64,000 nucleotides of DNA from Botryotinia globosa (lineage: Eukaryota > Ascomycota > Leotiomycetes > Helotiales > Sclerotiniaceae): positions 744,001-808,000 of the forward strand of contig RCSZ01000010.1 in assembly GCA_014898425.1 (NCBI GenBank), given 5' to 3'. This document shows, piece by piece, positions 35,977 through 47,452 of the stretch (position 1 is the first letter of the stretch; each line of letters begins with the position of its first letter). The notes below the pieces were generated by a model. That model saw only the letters and a list, made by a program, of their open reading frames with translations, had not been told where the DNA came from and ran no database searches. Both the position numbers and the translations under genes were made by a program.

Positions 35977-37498
35977 ATGGCCGGTACGAAGCGTGCTCGT
36001 TCACCTTCACCTCCAAGTTCCTACCTCTACTCGAACAAGAAATCGAATTCCGTGATAGAAGCGCGCGTAGATCCAATCTATGGACAGCGAAGTGCGCTTC
36101 CAGCAGATGATGATTCTCTCAGCTTAGACGAGGACGGTACAGATGCTCTAAATTATTTGAGATCTGTTAGGTGAGTACCCTGCTTGTCAGTTTCAACTTT
36201 TGCATGCACGAACATGCGATGGTGTTGTATAATGTATTATATTTAGTTGGAATTATTGCTGATTGCAAGTCCAGAGCCGAAGCAGAAGACCTCCCACCAA
36301 TATTTTACGCCCCCGCAGAGACTACGAGCTCCAACAATAACGGCGAGTACGATCGATCGATATATAAGAGTGGCGTGGGGGATTTCAGAGGATATTACGA
36401 GGATGGTGCTTATTATGCAGCGGCCGAAGTTGAAGACGAAACGGAGGATGAGGAATATAAAGGCGAAGATCCTCGATCGGCGTATTTCAACTCTATTTTG
36501 ACGCGATTCGAAACTCTACGAGACAAACTTCACCAAGTTCCCCCAACAGACCTAGTGAAAAATCTAGATGCAGATCATCCCACATATTTAAAAGTATTGA
36601 ACACCAAGCTCTGCAGGTGGTGGAGATGGAAAATGAAGACGGTTGACCCGCTGCCTGTGCAGATAGCAAGTATGGATAAGGAAACAGTTCTGAGACTGCT
36701 GAGGCTCCTATTGACTGGCACGTTGTTGCAAAGTGGCTCTGATATCAACTTGAAGGTCAGCATGTGGATTTGGGCATTGCTAGCTAGGCTACCAGTAAGA
36801 GGGGAATTGAGTAGTGATGAGATAGGCGTCGTAAGAGAATTAGGGAAGAAAGCTGTCATGCTTGGTGTTGGATTAAAGGCGGGTAGTGACTTGAAAGAGG
36901 GCTTGGATGAGGTGGAGAAGGTATTCGAGGCCGATAATGAGATCGAAAGTGCGGATGATGAAAATGCCACTAGCTCCAAAGATCAGAACACAGAGAGGAT
37001 TGAAAACCAGCCGGAAGTGGAGCTTCAGATAACACAGAACAGCAGTAATGCCTCGCTGATATTAGACTCGACGGACAAATCCACCCTATCAACGACAACA
37101 GCAAAGCCTACTCGTCCGGAAGAAGACACTTTGGGAGCAACGCCAGATGTCCATGAACTAGAAGCGCTCAAAGCCAGCTTACTCGCTAATCTCGCTTCAA
37201 ATCCGCATGTTGGTCCCACAGCAATCGCAGATCCTCAGCCTCTCGAAGCAGAAGAGCCTTCCAATTCCACAACTGAAGCATCAGCGCTCACACCAGAGCA
37301 ACCACCTGATTGGAATACCAGAGCGACAATTGACATGATTATCACGATTGCAGGTGAGATGTACGGACAGAGAGATCTGCTGGAGTTTAGGGAAGTATGG
37401 GGTGAGTAGGACTCCCTCGAGCGGCCTGATAACAACATATGAATCATTTGGCAGTCAAAGAACTATTTAGCAGAAATGCGTCAAACTCATTTCACTAG
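35977..37498 (+). CDS. Gemin2/SIP1-like SMN-complex protein
   Basis: Exons 35977-36170, 36275-37401 and 37455-37498 give 454 residues. The family N-terminal helix appears as ALNYLRSVR followed across intron 1 by AEAEDLPPIFY. The middle has the helical core (WWRWKMKTVDPLP, LKVSMWIWALLARLPVRG, then VRELGKKAV). A Glu/Ser/Thr-rich insert follows, and the end carries MIITIAGEMYGQRDLLEFR, which corresponds to the C-terminal QRDL motif of Gemin2. Gemin2 (fission yeast Yip11) binds SMN and helps load Sm proteins on spliceosomal snRNA in the cytoplasm. If the last intron is not removed, translation stops at 37409 after VWGE; the stop codon overlaps a perfect GTGAGT donor, and splicing adds fifteen residues. 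Confidence 0.82.
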
Positions 37499-37983
37499 GT
37501 GTTGCAGATAAGTAGAGCTTAATCTTTGTATTATTCTCTGACTTTAACCTGAAGTGTCATACATGGCTGTAAGTATCTTTGTAGTAGGTTTTGCGGCAAG
37601 TAATATTTCTTTAGATGCAGATGAGGCGAATCAGCTGGCTTCTCATGAGCTGAATATAATTTCATTATTATTTTCACATTCATCCGTTCCATACAACCAA
37701 TGATTCATATGATCAATAATTAATTGTGTAGAAATAAATGTGAATACAGGAAGTTTTGTATGATACAAAAACCCATGGAATGCTAGCAAGCAGCCTTTCC
37801 AGATGTTGCGGCGTCCGGGCTATGCAACCATGCTCAAATAATTTCTCCAGAAACGCCGTCCAAATGTATTCAATCGACACACAGCTCATTCCGAACCATT
37901 GATACCCATAATACAGATCCCACCTCCCATAACATACAAAGATTGCCCGAAGCCACTGATCATACATCATTTATTGGCACCTC
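37499..37983. other. Convergent intergenic region
   Basis: The shared 3' region of the Gemin2-like and RNR-inhibitor genes, A/T-rich; nothing else is seen. Confidence 0.6.
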
Positions 37984-38748
37984 TTAAATACCGCCCATTT
38001 GAACTTCGTCGGCTAAATCATAATCCAAAAAGTCCGCTTCTTCAAAATCCACATCCGCATTCTCATCTCCACCAAACCTCCTCATGTCACTTCCTCTACC
38101 CTTCTCACTCTTCCTGGACCTTGGCATCGCAATTCTTCTATCTCCAACATCCATGAAAGCTCTTTCCCCATTTCCGCTCTGTCCAAATACGTTTTCTCCC
38201 TCTTCTTCGTCAACAAATCGCCTCTTAGCCCCATTACCACCCCCGTAACTTCCGACACTGTCATTACTCAGCATGCTCTCTTGACTGCTATCCCAAATTC
38301 TTCCTTCGTAGTCCTCCTCCTCCTCATCTTCATCTTCAATTGCCTCTCCGGATTCATTATATCCTTGTACGCTCATTCCCCCAACCTTCATCAAACCGCA
38401 GAACGGCGTCAATTCCCTGATTCCAGCACGAGGTCTTGTTCCTTTGTATTTCGGCGCTGAGGGTGTCGAGGAGGGGGGTGCTGATGCGAAGTTTGATTTT
38501 GTGGCAGGTGTGGTGTCGGAAAATAGATTGAATGCGGAATAGGAACCGGTTTTGTATCCTTCGGGAACGGATTTGCGAATACGCATGCCGACGGATAAGA
38601 GGGAGGATTGGATGGGATGTGGGAGAGTAGGTGGTTGATATTGAGAGGGAGTAGGAGGCGCAGGAAGAGATGTAGTGCCGGGAGTGAAATAGGAGGTTAT
38701 TTGAGATTGAGAGCCGGCGTAGGGGCGTTTAGCTTGGCGAGCGGACAT
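37984..38748 (-). CDS. Ribonucleotide-reductase inhibitor, Spd1/Dif1 type
   Basis: Single exon, 254 residues, start at ATG 38748. The N terminus has QSQITSYF, which fits the PIP-box pattern Q-x-x-(I/L/M)-x-x-aromatic-aromatic, placed at residues ~14-21 after a basic stretch. Residues ~50-75 carry SLLSVGMRIRKSVPEGYKTG, the signature segment of the Spd1/Dif1/Sml1-type RNR inhibitor family. The rest is disordered and ends in a strongly acidic tail (DVDFEEADFLDYDLADE). In fission yeast Spd1 restrains RNR and is destroyed in S phase through PCNA-bound CRL4-Cdt2, which needs a PIP degron. That this protein is controlled in the same way is inference. It is divergent to the HAD hydrolase gene 1.6 kb away. 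Confidence 0.8.
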   Translation of the reverse strand: MSARQAKRPYAGSQSQITSYFTPGTTSLPAPPTPSQYQPPTLPHPIQSSLLSVGMRIRKSVPEGYKTGSYSAFNLFSDTTPATKSNFASAPPSSTPSAPKYKGTRPRAGIRELTPFCGLMKVGGMSVQGYNESGEAIEDEDEEEEDYEGRIWDSSQESMLSNDSVGSYGGGNGAKRRFVDEEEGENVFGQSGNGERAFMDVGDRRIAMPRSRKSEKGRGSDMRRFGGDENADVDFEEADFLDYDLADEVQMGGI

Positions 38749-39177
38749 GATGATATTATTATTGATAGATGAGATGGTATGAGAAGCTGAGTATTAGGTG
38801 GATGCTTCCCCGTTTAATGAAGTTGAGGTCCAGTAAACAGTAAGATGGTATTGAGTTTGTTGTGATAAATCGAAAGGAGTTACGGTATCAAAATCGAGGA
38901 CAAAGCACAGAGATATCCGAACTTAATTTTTGAACTGACGATCGTTAGATGAATGTTTTTACAATGAGATGAATGTTGATGAAATCAACACAAGAGCAAC
39001 TGATACGATGATGACGACAATTGATTTGATATCGATCAAGAGTGAGAGGTTGAGAATTGTGCAATGGTTTTGTGAAATGAAAGAGGGGCTCATGCAAGTG
39101 ACTTTCAGGGATTTGGTATTCTATTCAATTTAATCCATTCATAAAACCGGCTAGGAAGCGCGATCGACCGCGAATTA

Positions 39178-39183
39178 ACGCGT
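39178..39183. promoter_or_regulatory. ACGCGT (MCB-like) site upstream of the RNR-inhibitor gene
   Basis: A palindromic ACGCGT lies 430 bases upstream of the RNR-inhibitor ATG. MBF-type factors bind this word at G1/S genes in yeasts. Six-base words occur by chance, so this is only a candidate. Confidence 0.25.
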
Positions 39184-40294
39184 TTAGTGGTTTGGTGATT
39201 ACATAAGTCATGGAAGTAATAAAGGAGGGAATGTAGTCTGCGCTTCACAATAGCTCAGGCGAGTGCTTTTTTTGAAACGATAACTGATTTCCTTCTTAAG
39301 TACGTATGTCAAACAGAATTCAAATCCTCTTTAGTAAAGTGTTAGAAGTATATCCAATATCATGTTTGGTAAGGAGAGATTGACGAGTGTCAGTCTTATC
39401 TAATCGAATTAAGCGGGATTCAGCCTCATGTTGTAGATCCATACGCATCCATAGGCATACACAGCCATGAAGGAGTGAATCCTGAAGATGGAGTATCCAA
39501 CGAGTAACCAACTCAAAAGATATGTGAGATAATGAAATCAGACTCAGAGATATGGTGCGGCTCATTCCGATCCATTTAAGCTTTCATCAGATGCCTCGAT
39601 AGTCCTCTCATCCATGGATCCCAACCTTGAGCTGGGGTACATATCTACCCCAGTCTAATCCCCTATACAGTCTTCTTCAAGGGCCGTCTTCGGAAATGTG
39701 ATGGATCTGAAGATCTTGAAATGATATGTGTTGGCAGCAGCATGTCAGACGATTTGTGACTGGGGAGGTAGCTATCTGCCCTACTTGTGTATGCGTCACA
39801 CAGTAGTATCAACCCTACCAGAGATAGGGTAAATTAGTAGATCCGAGGGAAGGGTAACGTTAGAAATCTTGGTCTTATTTTTGGCCTAACCGACTATGCT
39901 GGACAGCTAGATTACCAAGTAAATAGTACAGCTTTTGTAGGCGCAAGGATTGGTCGAGACCTCTTTGCATGAAGCTTTCGAGTATTTCGAATAGTGCTGT
40001 CTTCTGAACATAACCAGTAGTTCCACATGTGTCCTATGTTACAAAAATTAGAAACCCTTTCTTTCCAGTATTGCTTATCATCCTAGAAGTGAATGATCAA
40101 TACTTTACATAGAGTACCAGGTAATTAGGTAAATAATCGTACCTACCAAGTTGTTCCAAGAGAGCAGGCTAGCTAGAATTTCAAGAATTGGTAAGGATAC
40201 TCGGCGGGGACCCCTGAAAATGAAGCTTTGACCACTTCGAGATAAAGATAAACACCCAAAAATATATCTCCACACTTCAACTCATTCACTTCGT

Positions 40295-40300
40295 ACGCGT
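40295..40300. promoter_or_regulatory. ACGCGT site upstream of the HAD hydrolase gene
   Basis: A second ACGCGT lies 90 bases before the ATG at 40390. It may be chance. Confidence 0.2.
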
Positions 40301-40389
40301 TTCACCCTTTCCTCTTCATACCCTTCACATGTGCCTCACTCCCATCCAAAGATTCGTTGAACTGTTGCACCCACATACAAATACTAAAA

Positions 40390-41998
40390 ATGTTCCTTAT
40401 CGCCCAGGTATCCCACAAGGTTTCCGTGAACTCCCGGCGCCACCAATTGTTGAATCCAATAACGTTGAAAAGAGGGAAGTCTGTGAATAGGATCACCAGC
40501 TTTATCTCGATCCCTGCCAAGCCAGCTTATACCCAACAAAGATCTATATATTCTTCTCCATTGCCATCAACCTTTTCCTCTTTTTCTGTCACTTTTTGCT
40601 CCCCCAAACGATCGACAATAGCTGCAATGGCTCCCATTACTCACCAACGTCGGTCCAGTACTGCAACTCCTGTAACTGCAAACCTCTTACCAGGATTTGC
40701 TTTTGCTTTTGAGTATGTATTTTAACCATTATCATACAATTAGTTTCTAATCTAACTGGTTTTAGCATTGATGGTGTCTTGCTTCGATCTTCTTCGCCAA
40801 TCCCTGGAGCATCCGAAGCTTTGAACTTGCTTCATTCAAACAACATCCCTTTCATCTTATTGACCAATGGAGGAGGCAAACATGAAAGTGCTCGTGTCGC
40901 AGAGTTGAGCAAAAAGCTCAATGTTCCTCTTACTGAAGAGAACTTTGTTCAATCACACACACCATTCAAACAACTTGTTGAGGAGTCAGGTACAACTGAG
41001 AGTCTTAGGGATAAGACAGTTCTTGTCACTGGTGGAGATGGAGATAAATGTCGCAAGGTTGCAGAAATGTTAGTCCCTCTTTTTTTTCTTCCCCTCAGTA
41101 AGCTGTTGTGTTTCACAAGACAATCTCACATTTGTAATTCATCCGAGTTTGAGACATTGAACCTGATATAAAACCAAATATCTCCAGGAGACGAAGCTAA
41201 TCCTGAATACACAGGTATGGCTTTACCAAGGTCGTCACACCTGGCGATATCCTTATGGCTTATCCTACCATTTGGCCCTTCAACCAAATCTTTAGCGAGT
41301 ACTATAGCAAGGCTACACGCCCTCTTCCCAGACCAGTTGATCTACACAACCTTTCCGAATCTCTCAAGTTTGATGCTATTATGATCTTCAACGATCCTCG
41401 TGACTGGGCCTTAGATACTCAAGTCGTACTTGATCTTCTCTTGTCCGAAAAGGGTATTCTTGGTACGTATTCTTCTAAGAACGGCGACGCTTCACTACCC
41501 AACAACGGTTGGCAACAAGATGAACAACCAAAGCTGTTCTTCTCAAATCCAGATCTTTTCTGGGCAACCAATCATCACATGCCTCGTCTTGGCCAAGGTG
41601 GTTTCCAGGCATCCCTCGAAGGCGTTTGGAATGCTACGACCGGTGGAGCGAAGTTGGAACGCACTGTCATTGGTAAACCACATCCAGCGACATATAAGTA
41701 TGCTGAGCGTGTACTCCACAAATATCGTACACACATGCTCGGTGGCAGTGGCGAATCCAAGCGAAAGATCCCACAACTGAAGCGCGTATTCATGGTCGGT
41801 GATAATCCAGAATCGGATATCCGTGGTGCCAACGAATTTGAGTCCTCTCACGGCACAGACTGGATCTCCGTTCTGGTCAAGACCGGTGTCTATAGAAGTG
41901 GTACAGTTCCTGCCCACAAGCCAAAGGCAATCGTCGGGGACGTCTGTGAAGCTGTTAAATGGGCTTTGGAGCAGGAAGGTTGGCATTCAGCCTTGTAA
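40390..41998 (+). CDS. Mitochondrial HAD-superfamily IIA hydrolase (CECR5/YKR070W-like)
   Basis: Exons 40390-40712, 40766-41068 and 41215-41998 give 469 residues. The first ~100 residues are basic and Ser/Thr-rich with few acids, as in a mitochondrial presequence; a shorter form from ATG 40627 is possible. HAD motif I is FDIDGVLLRS, split by intron 1 inside the first Asp. Motif II is near FILLTNGGG. The conserved Lys is in IGKPHP, and motif III/IV acids are in VFMVGDNPESDIRGANEF. A cap domain (DPRDWALDTQVVLDLL) lies between. The layout matches subfamily IIA phosphatases of the CECR5 type. The natural substrate is unknown. Confidence 0.9.
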
Positions 41999-43873
41999 TC
42001 ATTTCATTTCTGCTAGTTGCTCTTTTTGCATTGTTGTGGGCTCGGCATATCTTCTTTGAGACATGGGGATGGGGACGGATGGATTCTGTTTTAGCATTGA
42101 AAAGCGAGCGAACATTCCAAAAACAAATATGCATTGCGGGAGGAGTTTCATGGAGTGGGGAGTTTCGGTTGCATTTTGCTTTGTATGATGTGCAAACCCA
42201 TCATTTGAAGACGATGGATGAGATACCAATGAGGACTGGCAATAGCCAGCCACCCCACTTTACATAGATGAGAGATATGAATATAAAGAATTCAAAAGCA
42301 AGAAAATTCTTTAGCATATGGATATCTTCGTATTTTTGTGCAAGTGCGAACTACCCCTCCAACTACGCGATACTTGCGTAGTAATATCGCGTTCATGAAG
42401 CAGACGCTATCTGTAATCAATTCAAAGCGGCCATACTGATATTTAAAACCTCCTCTTTCAATGAATAAATCAAAGCTGACCGGTGACTGCACTACACCTT
42501 ATTTTCAATGACAGTTCTGAAATCGTTATACTGATCAATCTGATATAAGACCGCTGTGGCCAATCAAAGGTGTATTCAAATCACAGTCGATCAAGCTAGA
42601 TTAGGGGCAATGCATCTTCGCTGATGGGTTTAGAAGTCTCGCTATGCGGGACAGAAAAATTCGGATCATATGTACAAAGAATTTTGGTCAATTGCTGTAC
42701 CCAGGTTCCAATCTCGAGGTCAACAGGGACCTCACCTCGCGATTGTATTCGCTCTCCCTCTTACGGACTCCTTTCTGAATCTATATGTACTCTCCAACTC
42801 CAATCTCAAAGTTTAAGGCAAAGCCGTTAGATGCGCTCAATGTGCAATGTGTGAATTTGCTCCAAGTCAGAATTATCAAAACTTATAACTCTCCATTGAA
42901 TTCATAGTGCTGAGCTCTCTTGCGCTATGTGCAGGTCATGAATGGAATGCAGTAACATATATGTCAAAGAAATGAGCCGAGACAATACCGTAAAATAATG
43001 TAAAAAGATCGATTCAGTAATAGGACTTCAAGTGCTAGAACGTAGGCTGAAATATTTGCGGATATATAGTTGAAGAAATCAAGGAAAATTCAATCGGTAG
43101 CTCACCAGGGACATTGTTCGGCTACGCGGAAAATGACTCCTGGGGGGGACAAGTCTTTGTTTCGTGCATTCGATTGAGTATTAGGATTTCGACCGATGCT
43201 TCTCACCTGCGAAGCACTTTTGGGGGAGTCGCCAATGTAATGAATGCTATAAGCCCGAGCCTTCAAACTCCCATGACTATGAAAAGGGTAACTTACCAGT
43301 ATTGAGCTTCACTTCTTGTCCTGCATGTTTCATTCCGTGCAGACTAATTGATATTCACTGATTGGGATATTCTATAATTTCGTCGTTTAGTACCGTTGAT
43401 GTCCACGGGTAGCCTTGGTTGAACGTGTAGTGATATCTTGCTTTGCAATTCAGTGCTTGAGAGTTTGCAAGCTCGATGTTTGAGACTTTCTTCCAGGGAT
43501 GATGAGAAAAAACACTTCAGATATGATGAATCCCCATCATTCGAAAGCAATCCGTTTCTTGATATTCTGTTTTGGGGGTTTTTTTCATGACATTTACTTT
43601 CAAGGTTCCCTTGAGCTTCCTCCGCGTAACAGAATCCAGCCCGCGGTAGAGTAGCGAGCGGGGCGGAATTATCCAAGAAAGGGACATTCTCGGCAAACGC
43701 CGTTCCTTTTACACCGGTGAAACGTCTATACTCACCCCTATCAAATTATTTCCTTCACGCCAACACATAGTGGATTTGGCGACGTATCGCAACCTCAAAG
43801 ACCACAATTGCAGCAATACTCGACTTTCTTTTGATTCTCAATTCATGACGCTGGGGAGCATACCTTGCACATC
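41999..43873. other. Intergenic region
   Basis: About 1.9 kb between the HAD hydrolase and SEC21. The last ~150 bases form the SEC21 promoter and leader. Frames at 42624-42830, 43114-43305 and 43344-43676 show no domain. No RNA gene is seen. Confidence 0.55.
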
Positions 43874-46822
43874 ATGAGTTACAGTAAGAAAGATGAAGAT
43901 GGCGAAATGGCCATCATGCGTGTGGATAGAACCTCTGTTTTCCAAGAAGGTCGGTGAACATTCCCTATAACAGGCCAGCTAAGCTAACATTCAAAGCTCG
44001 ATTGTTTAACTCTTCCCCTATACAACCTCGAAGATGTCGTGTTCTCCTTACGAAGATTGCGCTTTTATTATACACCGGCGAGAAGTTCCCTACCAACGAA
44101 GCCACTACCCTTTTCTTTGGTATCTCGAAGCTGTTCCAAAATAAAGATGCCAGCCTGCGCCAGATGGTCCACCTTATCATTAAGGAATTGGCGCATTCCG
44201 CCGAGGATATTATTATGGTCACAAGTACAATAATGAAGGATACTGGTGGTGGAACAGATGCAATCTACAGACCAAATGCCATTCGGGCGTTGTGCCGTAT
44301 CATTGATGTGAGTGCGCCGGATTATTTTAAGGGATATAATTGACACAGTCAGGCCTCCACAGTCCAGAGTATTGAACGAGTAATGAAGACCGCAATTGTC
44401 GACAAGAACCCTTCCGTATCCTCTGCTGCTTTAATATCCTCTTATCACCTATTACCTATAGCTCGCGATGTTGTTCGAAGATGGCAAAGCGAAACACAAG
44501 AAGCTGCAACAGCTACAAAATCGTCGGGCGGCTTCTCCCTTGGTTTCTCGACATCCAGCAGCCAAATGCCAGTCAACAATTCAACAATGACACAATACCA
44601 TGCGATTGGTCTTCTATACCAAATGAGGATGCACGATAGAATGGCATTGGTTAAGATGGTTCAGCAATTTGGGGCCGCAGGTGCTGTTAAGAGTCCGGCT
44701 GCAACTGTCATGCTCGTCCGCCTAGCAGCACAACTGGCAGAAGAAGACCAACAACTCCGAAAACCAATGATGCAACTCTTGGATGGCTGGCTCCGACACA
44801 AGAGTGAAATGGTGAACTTCGAGGCTGCCAAAGCCATTTGCGACATGCGAGACGTCACCGATGCTGAAGTTACTCAAGCCATTCACGTTTTGCAACTTTT
44901 CCTTACCTCGCCAAGAGCTGTTACTAAGTTTGCTGCGATTCGCATACTTCACAACTTCGCCTCCTTCAAGCCCCAAGCTGTTCATCCTTGCAACCCAGAT
45001 ATCGAACTTCTCATCTCGAACTCCAATAGATCAATTGCTACCTTTGCTATCACTACCCTTTTGAAGACCGGCAACGAAGCCAGTGTTGATCGATTGATGA
45101 AGCAAATTTCAGGATTCATGGCTGATATTACAGACGAGTTCAAGATCACCATTGTGGAAGCCATCCGTACCCTCTGTCTGAAGTTCCCCAACAAGCAGGC
45201 CGGCATGTTAGCATTCCTCAGTGGTATACTTCGCGATGAGGGAGGATATGAGTTTAAACGCGCTGTAGTTGAGAGCATGTTTGACTTAATCAAGTTTGTT
45301 CCCGATTCAAAGGAAGATGCGTTGGCACATCTCTGTGAGTTCATTGAGGATTGTGAGTTCACTAAATTGGCTGTGCGCATCCTTCATCTTCTTGGATTGG
45401 AAGGTCCAAAAACATCTCAACCTACCAAGTACATCAGATATATCTACAATCGAGTGGTTCTTGAGAATGCTATTGTACGAGCTGCCGCAGTCACAGCATT
45501 GGCGAAATTCGGTGTGGCACAGAAAGATCCAGAAGTCAAGCGTAGTGTTACCGTCCTCCTGACCAGATGTTTGGATGATGTCGACGATGAAGTCCGTGAT
45601 CGCGCTGCATTGAACTTGAGATTAATGTCGGAGTCTGATGATACAGCGGATCGTTTCATCAAAAATGGTATGCTTTGATAATTATAACTTCCCCTGCACC
45701 GCTCTAACCATTTACAGAAAACACTTTCGCCCTGCCATACCTCGAGCATCAACTTGTTATGTACGTCACAGCTGATGACAAATCAACTTTTGACAACCCC
45801 TTCGATATCGCTTCGGTTCCAGTTGTCACCAAGGAGCAAGCAGACGCAGAGGAGCGAACCAAGAAGCTCACAACAGTAACACCAACCATCAAGGCTCCAA
45901 AATCTGGTCCCAGCAAGACTTCGCAATCTGGCGCCGAAGCTGTTGCTTCCGCTTCTGCAGCTGCTCAGAAGTATGCCCAGGAGTTACTCAAGATTCCAGA
46001 ATTCAAGCCATACGGTGCTGTATTGAAATCGTCTCCCGTTGTTGAATTGACAGAATCGGAAACTGAATACGTTGTTACTGTCGTCAAGCACATCTTCAAG
46101 GAACATATTGTTCTTCAGTACGAGGTTAAGAATACTCTGCCAGATACTGTTCTTGAAGAAGTATCCGTAGTTGCTAGCCCATCTGATGAAGAAGAGCTCG
46201 AGGAAGATTTCATCATTCCTGCCACCAAGCTTGCAACTGATGAGCCAGGTACTATTTATGTATCTTTCAAGAAAATCAGTGGCGAAGCTGCTTTCCCTTC
46301 AAGCACCTTCACAAACGTTCTGAAGTTCACCACGAAAGAAATAGATCCAACAACTGGTGAGCCTGAAGACACTGGCTATGATGATGAGTATCAAGTCGAG
46401 GATCTTGAACTTACTGGCAGTGACTATGTTGTCCCTGCTTTTGCCGGCAACTTCAATCACATTTGGGAGCAAGTGGGTGCTTCCGGCGAGGAAGCTGAAG
46501 AGACGCTTCAATTGAGTGGTGTGAAGAGCATAGCAGGTGTGTTTTCTTCCCGAAGAATAATTTTGACTGAAAAGCTAATAATTTTACAGATGCTACCGAA
46601 CAACTTACCAAAACACTTTCACTACAACCCCTTGATGGCACTGATGTACCGATCAATACAACTACCCACACACTCAAATTATTTGGTAAAACAGTTACAG
46701 GTGGAAGAGTTGTGGCTAATATCCGGATGGCTTATTCTAGTAAGTCAGGAGTCACAAGTAAAATTGTGGTTCGTGGTGAGGAAGAAGGGATTGCAGCTTT
46801 GGTTATTGGGTCTGTTGCTTAG
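43874..46822 (+). CDS. SEC21: Coatomer subunit gamma
   Basis: Five exons: 43874-43949, 43997-44307, 44353-45667, 45718-46536 and 46590-46822, total 917 residues, the usual size for fungal gamma-COP. The N-terminal adaptin-like solenoid starts with RTSVFQEARLFN and runs through LTKIALLLYTGEKFPTNEA, LFFGISKLFQ and HLIIKELAHSAEDIIM. A linker rich in Ala/Ser/Thr (~45880-45985) leads to the C-terminal appendage (LKSSPVVELTESETEY; FNHIWEQVG; LKLFGKTVTGGRVVANI). Gamma-COP is part of the F-subcomplex of COPI, which coats vesicles going from Golgi to ER and binds dilysine cargo and Arf1. Introns are 45-53 bases, all phases close. SEC21 is essential in yeast, so its position next to the AT-rich block marks a sharp border. 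Confidence 0.97.
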
Positions 46823-47209
46823 GGGTTAGCGATTTCATGGAGTTGAAAGTTGGGTGCATTTGATGATTGTTGTTTAGATAATGGGTATAAGAAGCTGTGG
46901 AAAAATGGATTGGCTTCATCTCATGGAAGATGAAGGATACAGCATGAATCATCAAGTCAAAAATATGAAATGTATCACAATTAATAAGATTTGACATGTT
47001 GGTGTTTTCATAGTTCTTGTGGTTCTCCAGATGAACCGGTGGAGAGGTACCTAGTCTAATATTCAATTGTGCGGTGTTACTCTCATCTGAGTTAATCTGC
47101 GATCAAATCTGTAATTTGAATCAACATGATTCACTTACAAACTCACCTTGCACTATTCGTATTTTGAAGAAAATTCTGCAAATTCATTGCACAATGTTAT
47201 AATGAACCG
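46823..47209. other. Border region after SEC21
   Basis: The 3' flank of SEC21, of ordinary composition. A frame at 46803-47066 (minus) is not supported. Composition falls abruptly at about 47,210. Confidence 0.6.
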
Positions 47210-47239
47210 TTAGAACAACTTCGAATACATTATACATAA

Positions 47240-47340
47240 CATCCTTATCTTCTACATAAAATCCTTATATTCTATATAATATCCTTATCTTCTATATAAA
47301 ATCCTTATATTCTATATAACATCCTTATCTTTTATATAAT
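47240..47340. repeat. 20-bp tandem array at the edge of the AT block
   Basis: Five 20-base units of the type ATCCTTATCTTCTATATAAA; alternate units have ATCTTC and ATATTC, so the higher-order period is 40 bases. It begins within ~30 bases of the composition border. Confidence 0.85.
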
Positions 47341-47452
47341 CTTTATATTCAATATATAAAAAATTTGATTTTATATAAAATCATTATTTTTTATATAATA
47401 TTTTTATTTTCTATATAATCTTTATATTCAATATATAAAAAATTCGATTTTA
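47333..47452. repeat. Pair of ~40-bp direct repeats, 79 bases apart
   Basis: TATATAATCTTTATATTC and the following bases to GATTTTA occur at 47333-47372 and again at 47412-47451; the two copies differ within the repeat by one T/C transition (TTTGATT against TTCGATT). Confidence 0.8.

Larger units (their letters stand above)
38749..40389. other. Divergent intergenic region
   Basis: Lies between the RNR-inhibitor gene and the HAD hydrolase gene. It contains two MluI-box matches and a short imperfect inverted repeat around 39637-39662 (CTGGGGTA/TACCCCAG). A frame at 39320-39565 (minus) is not supported. Confidence 0.5.
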
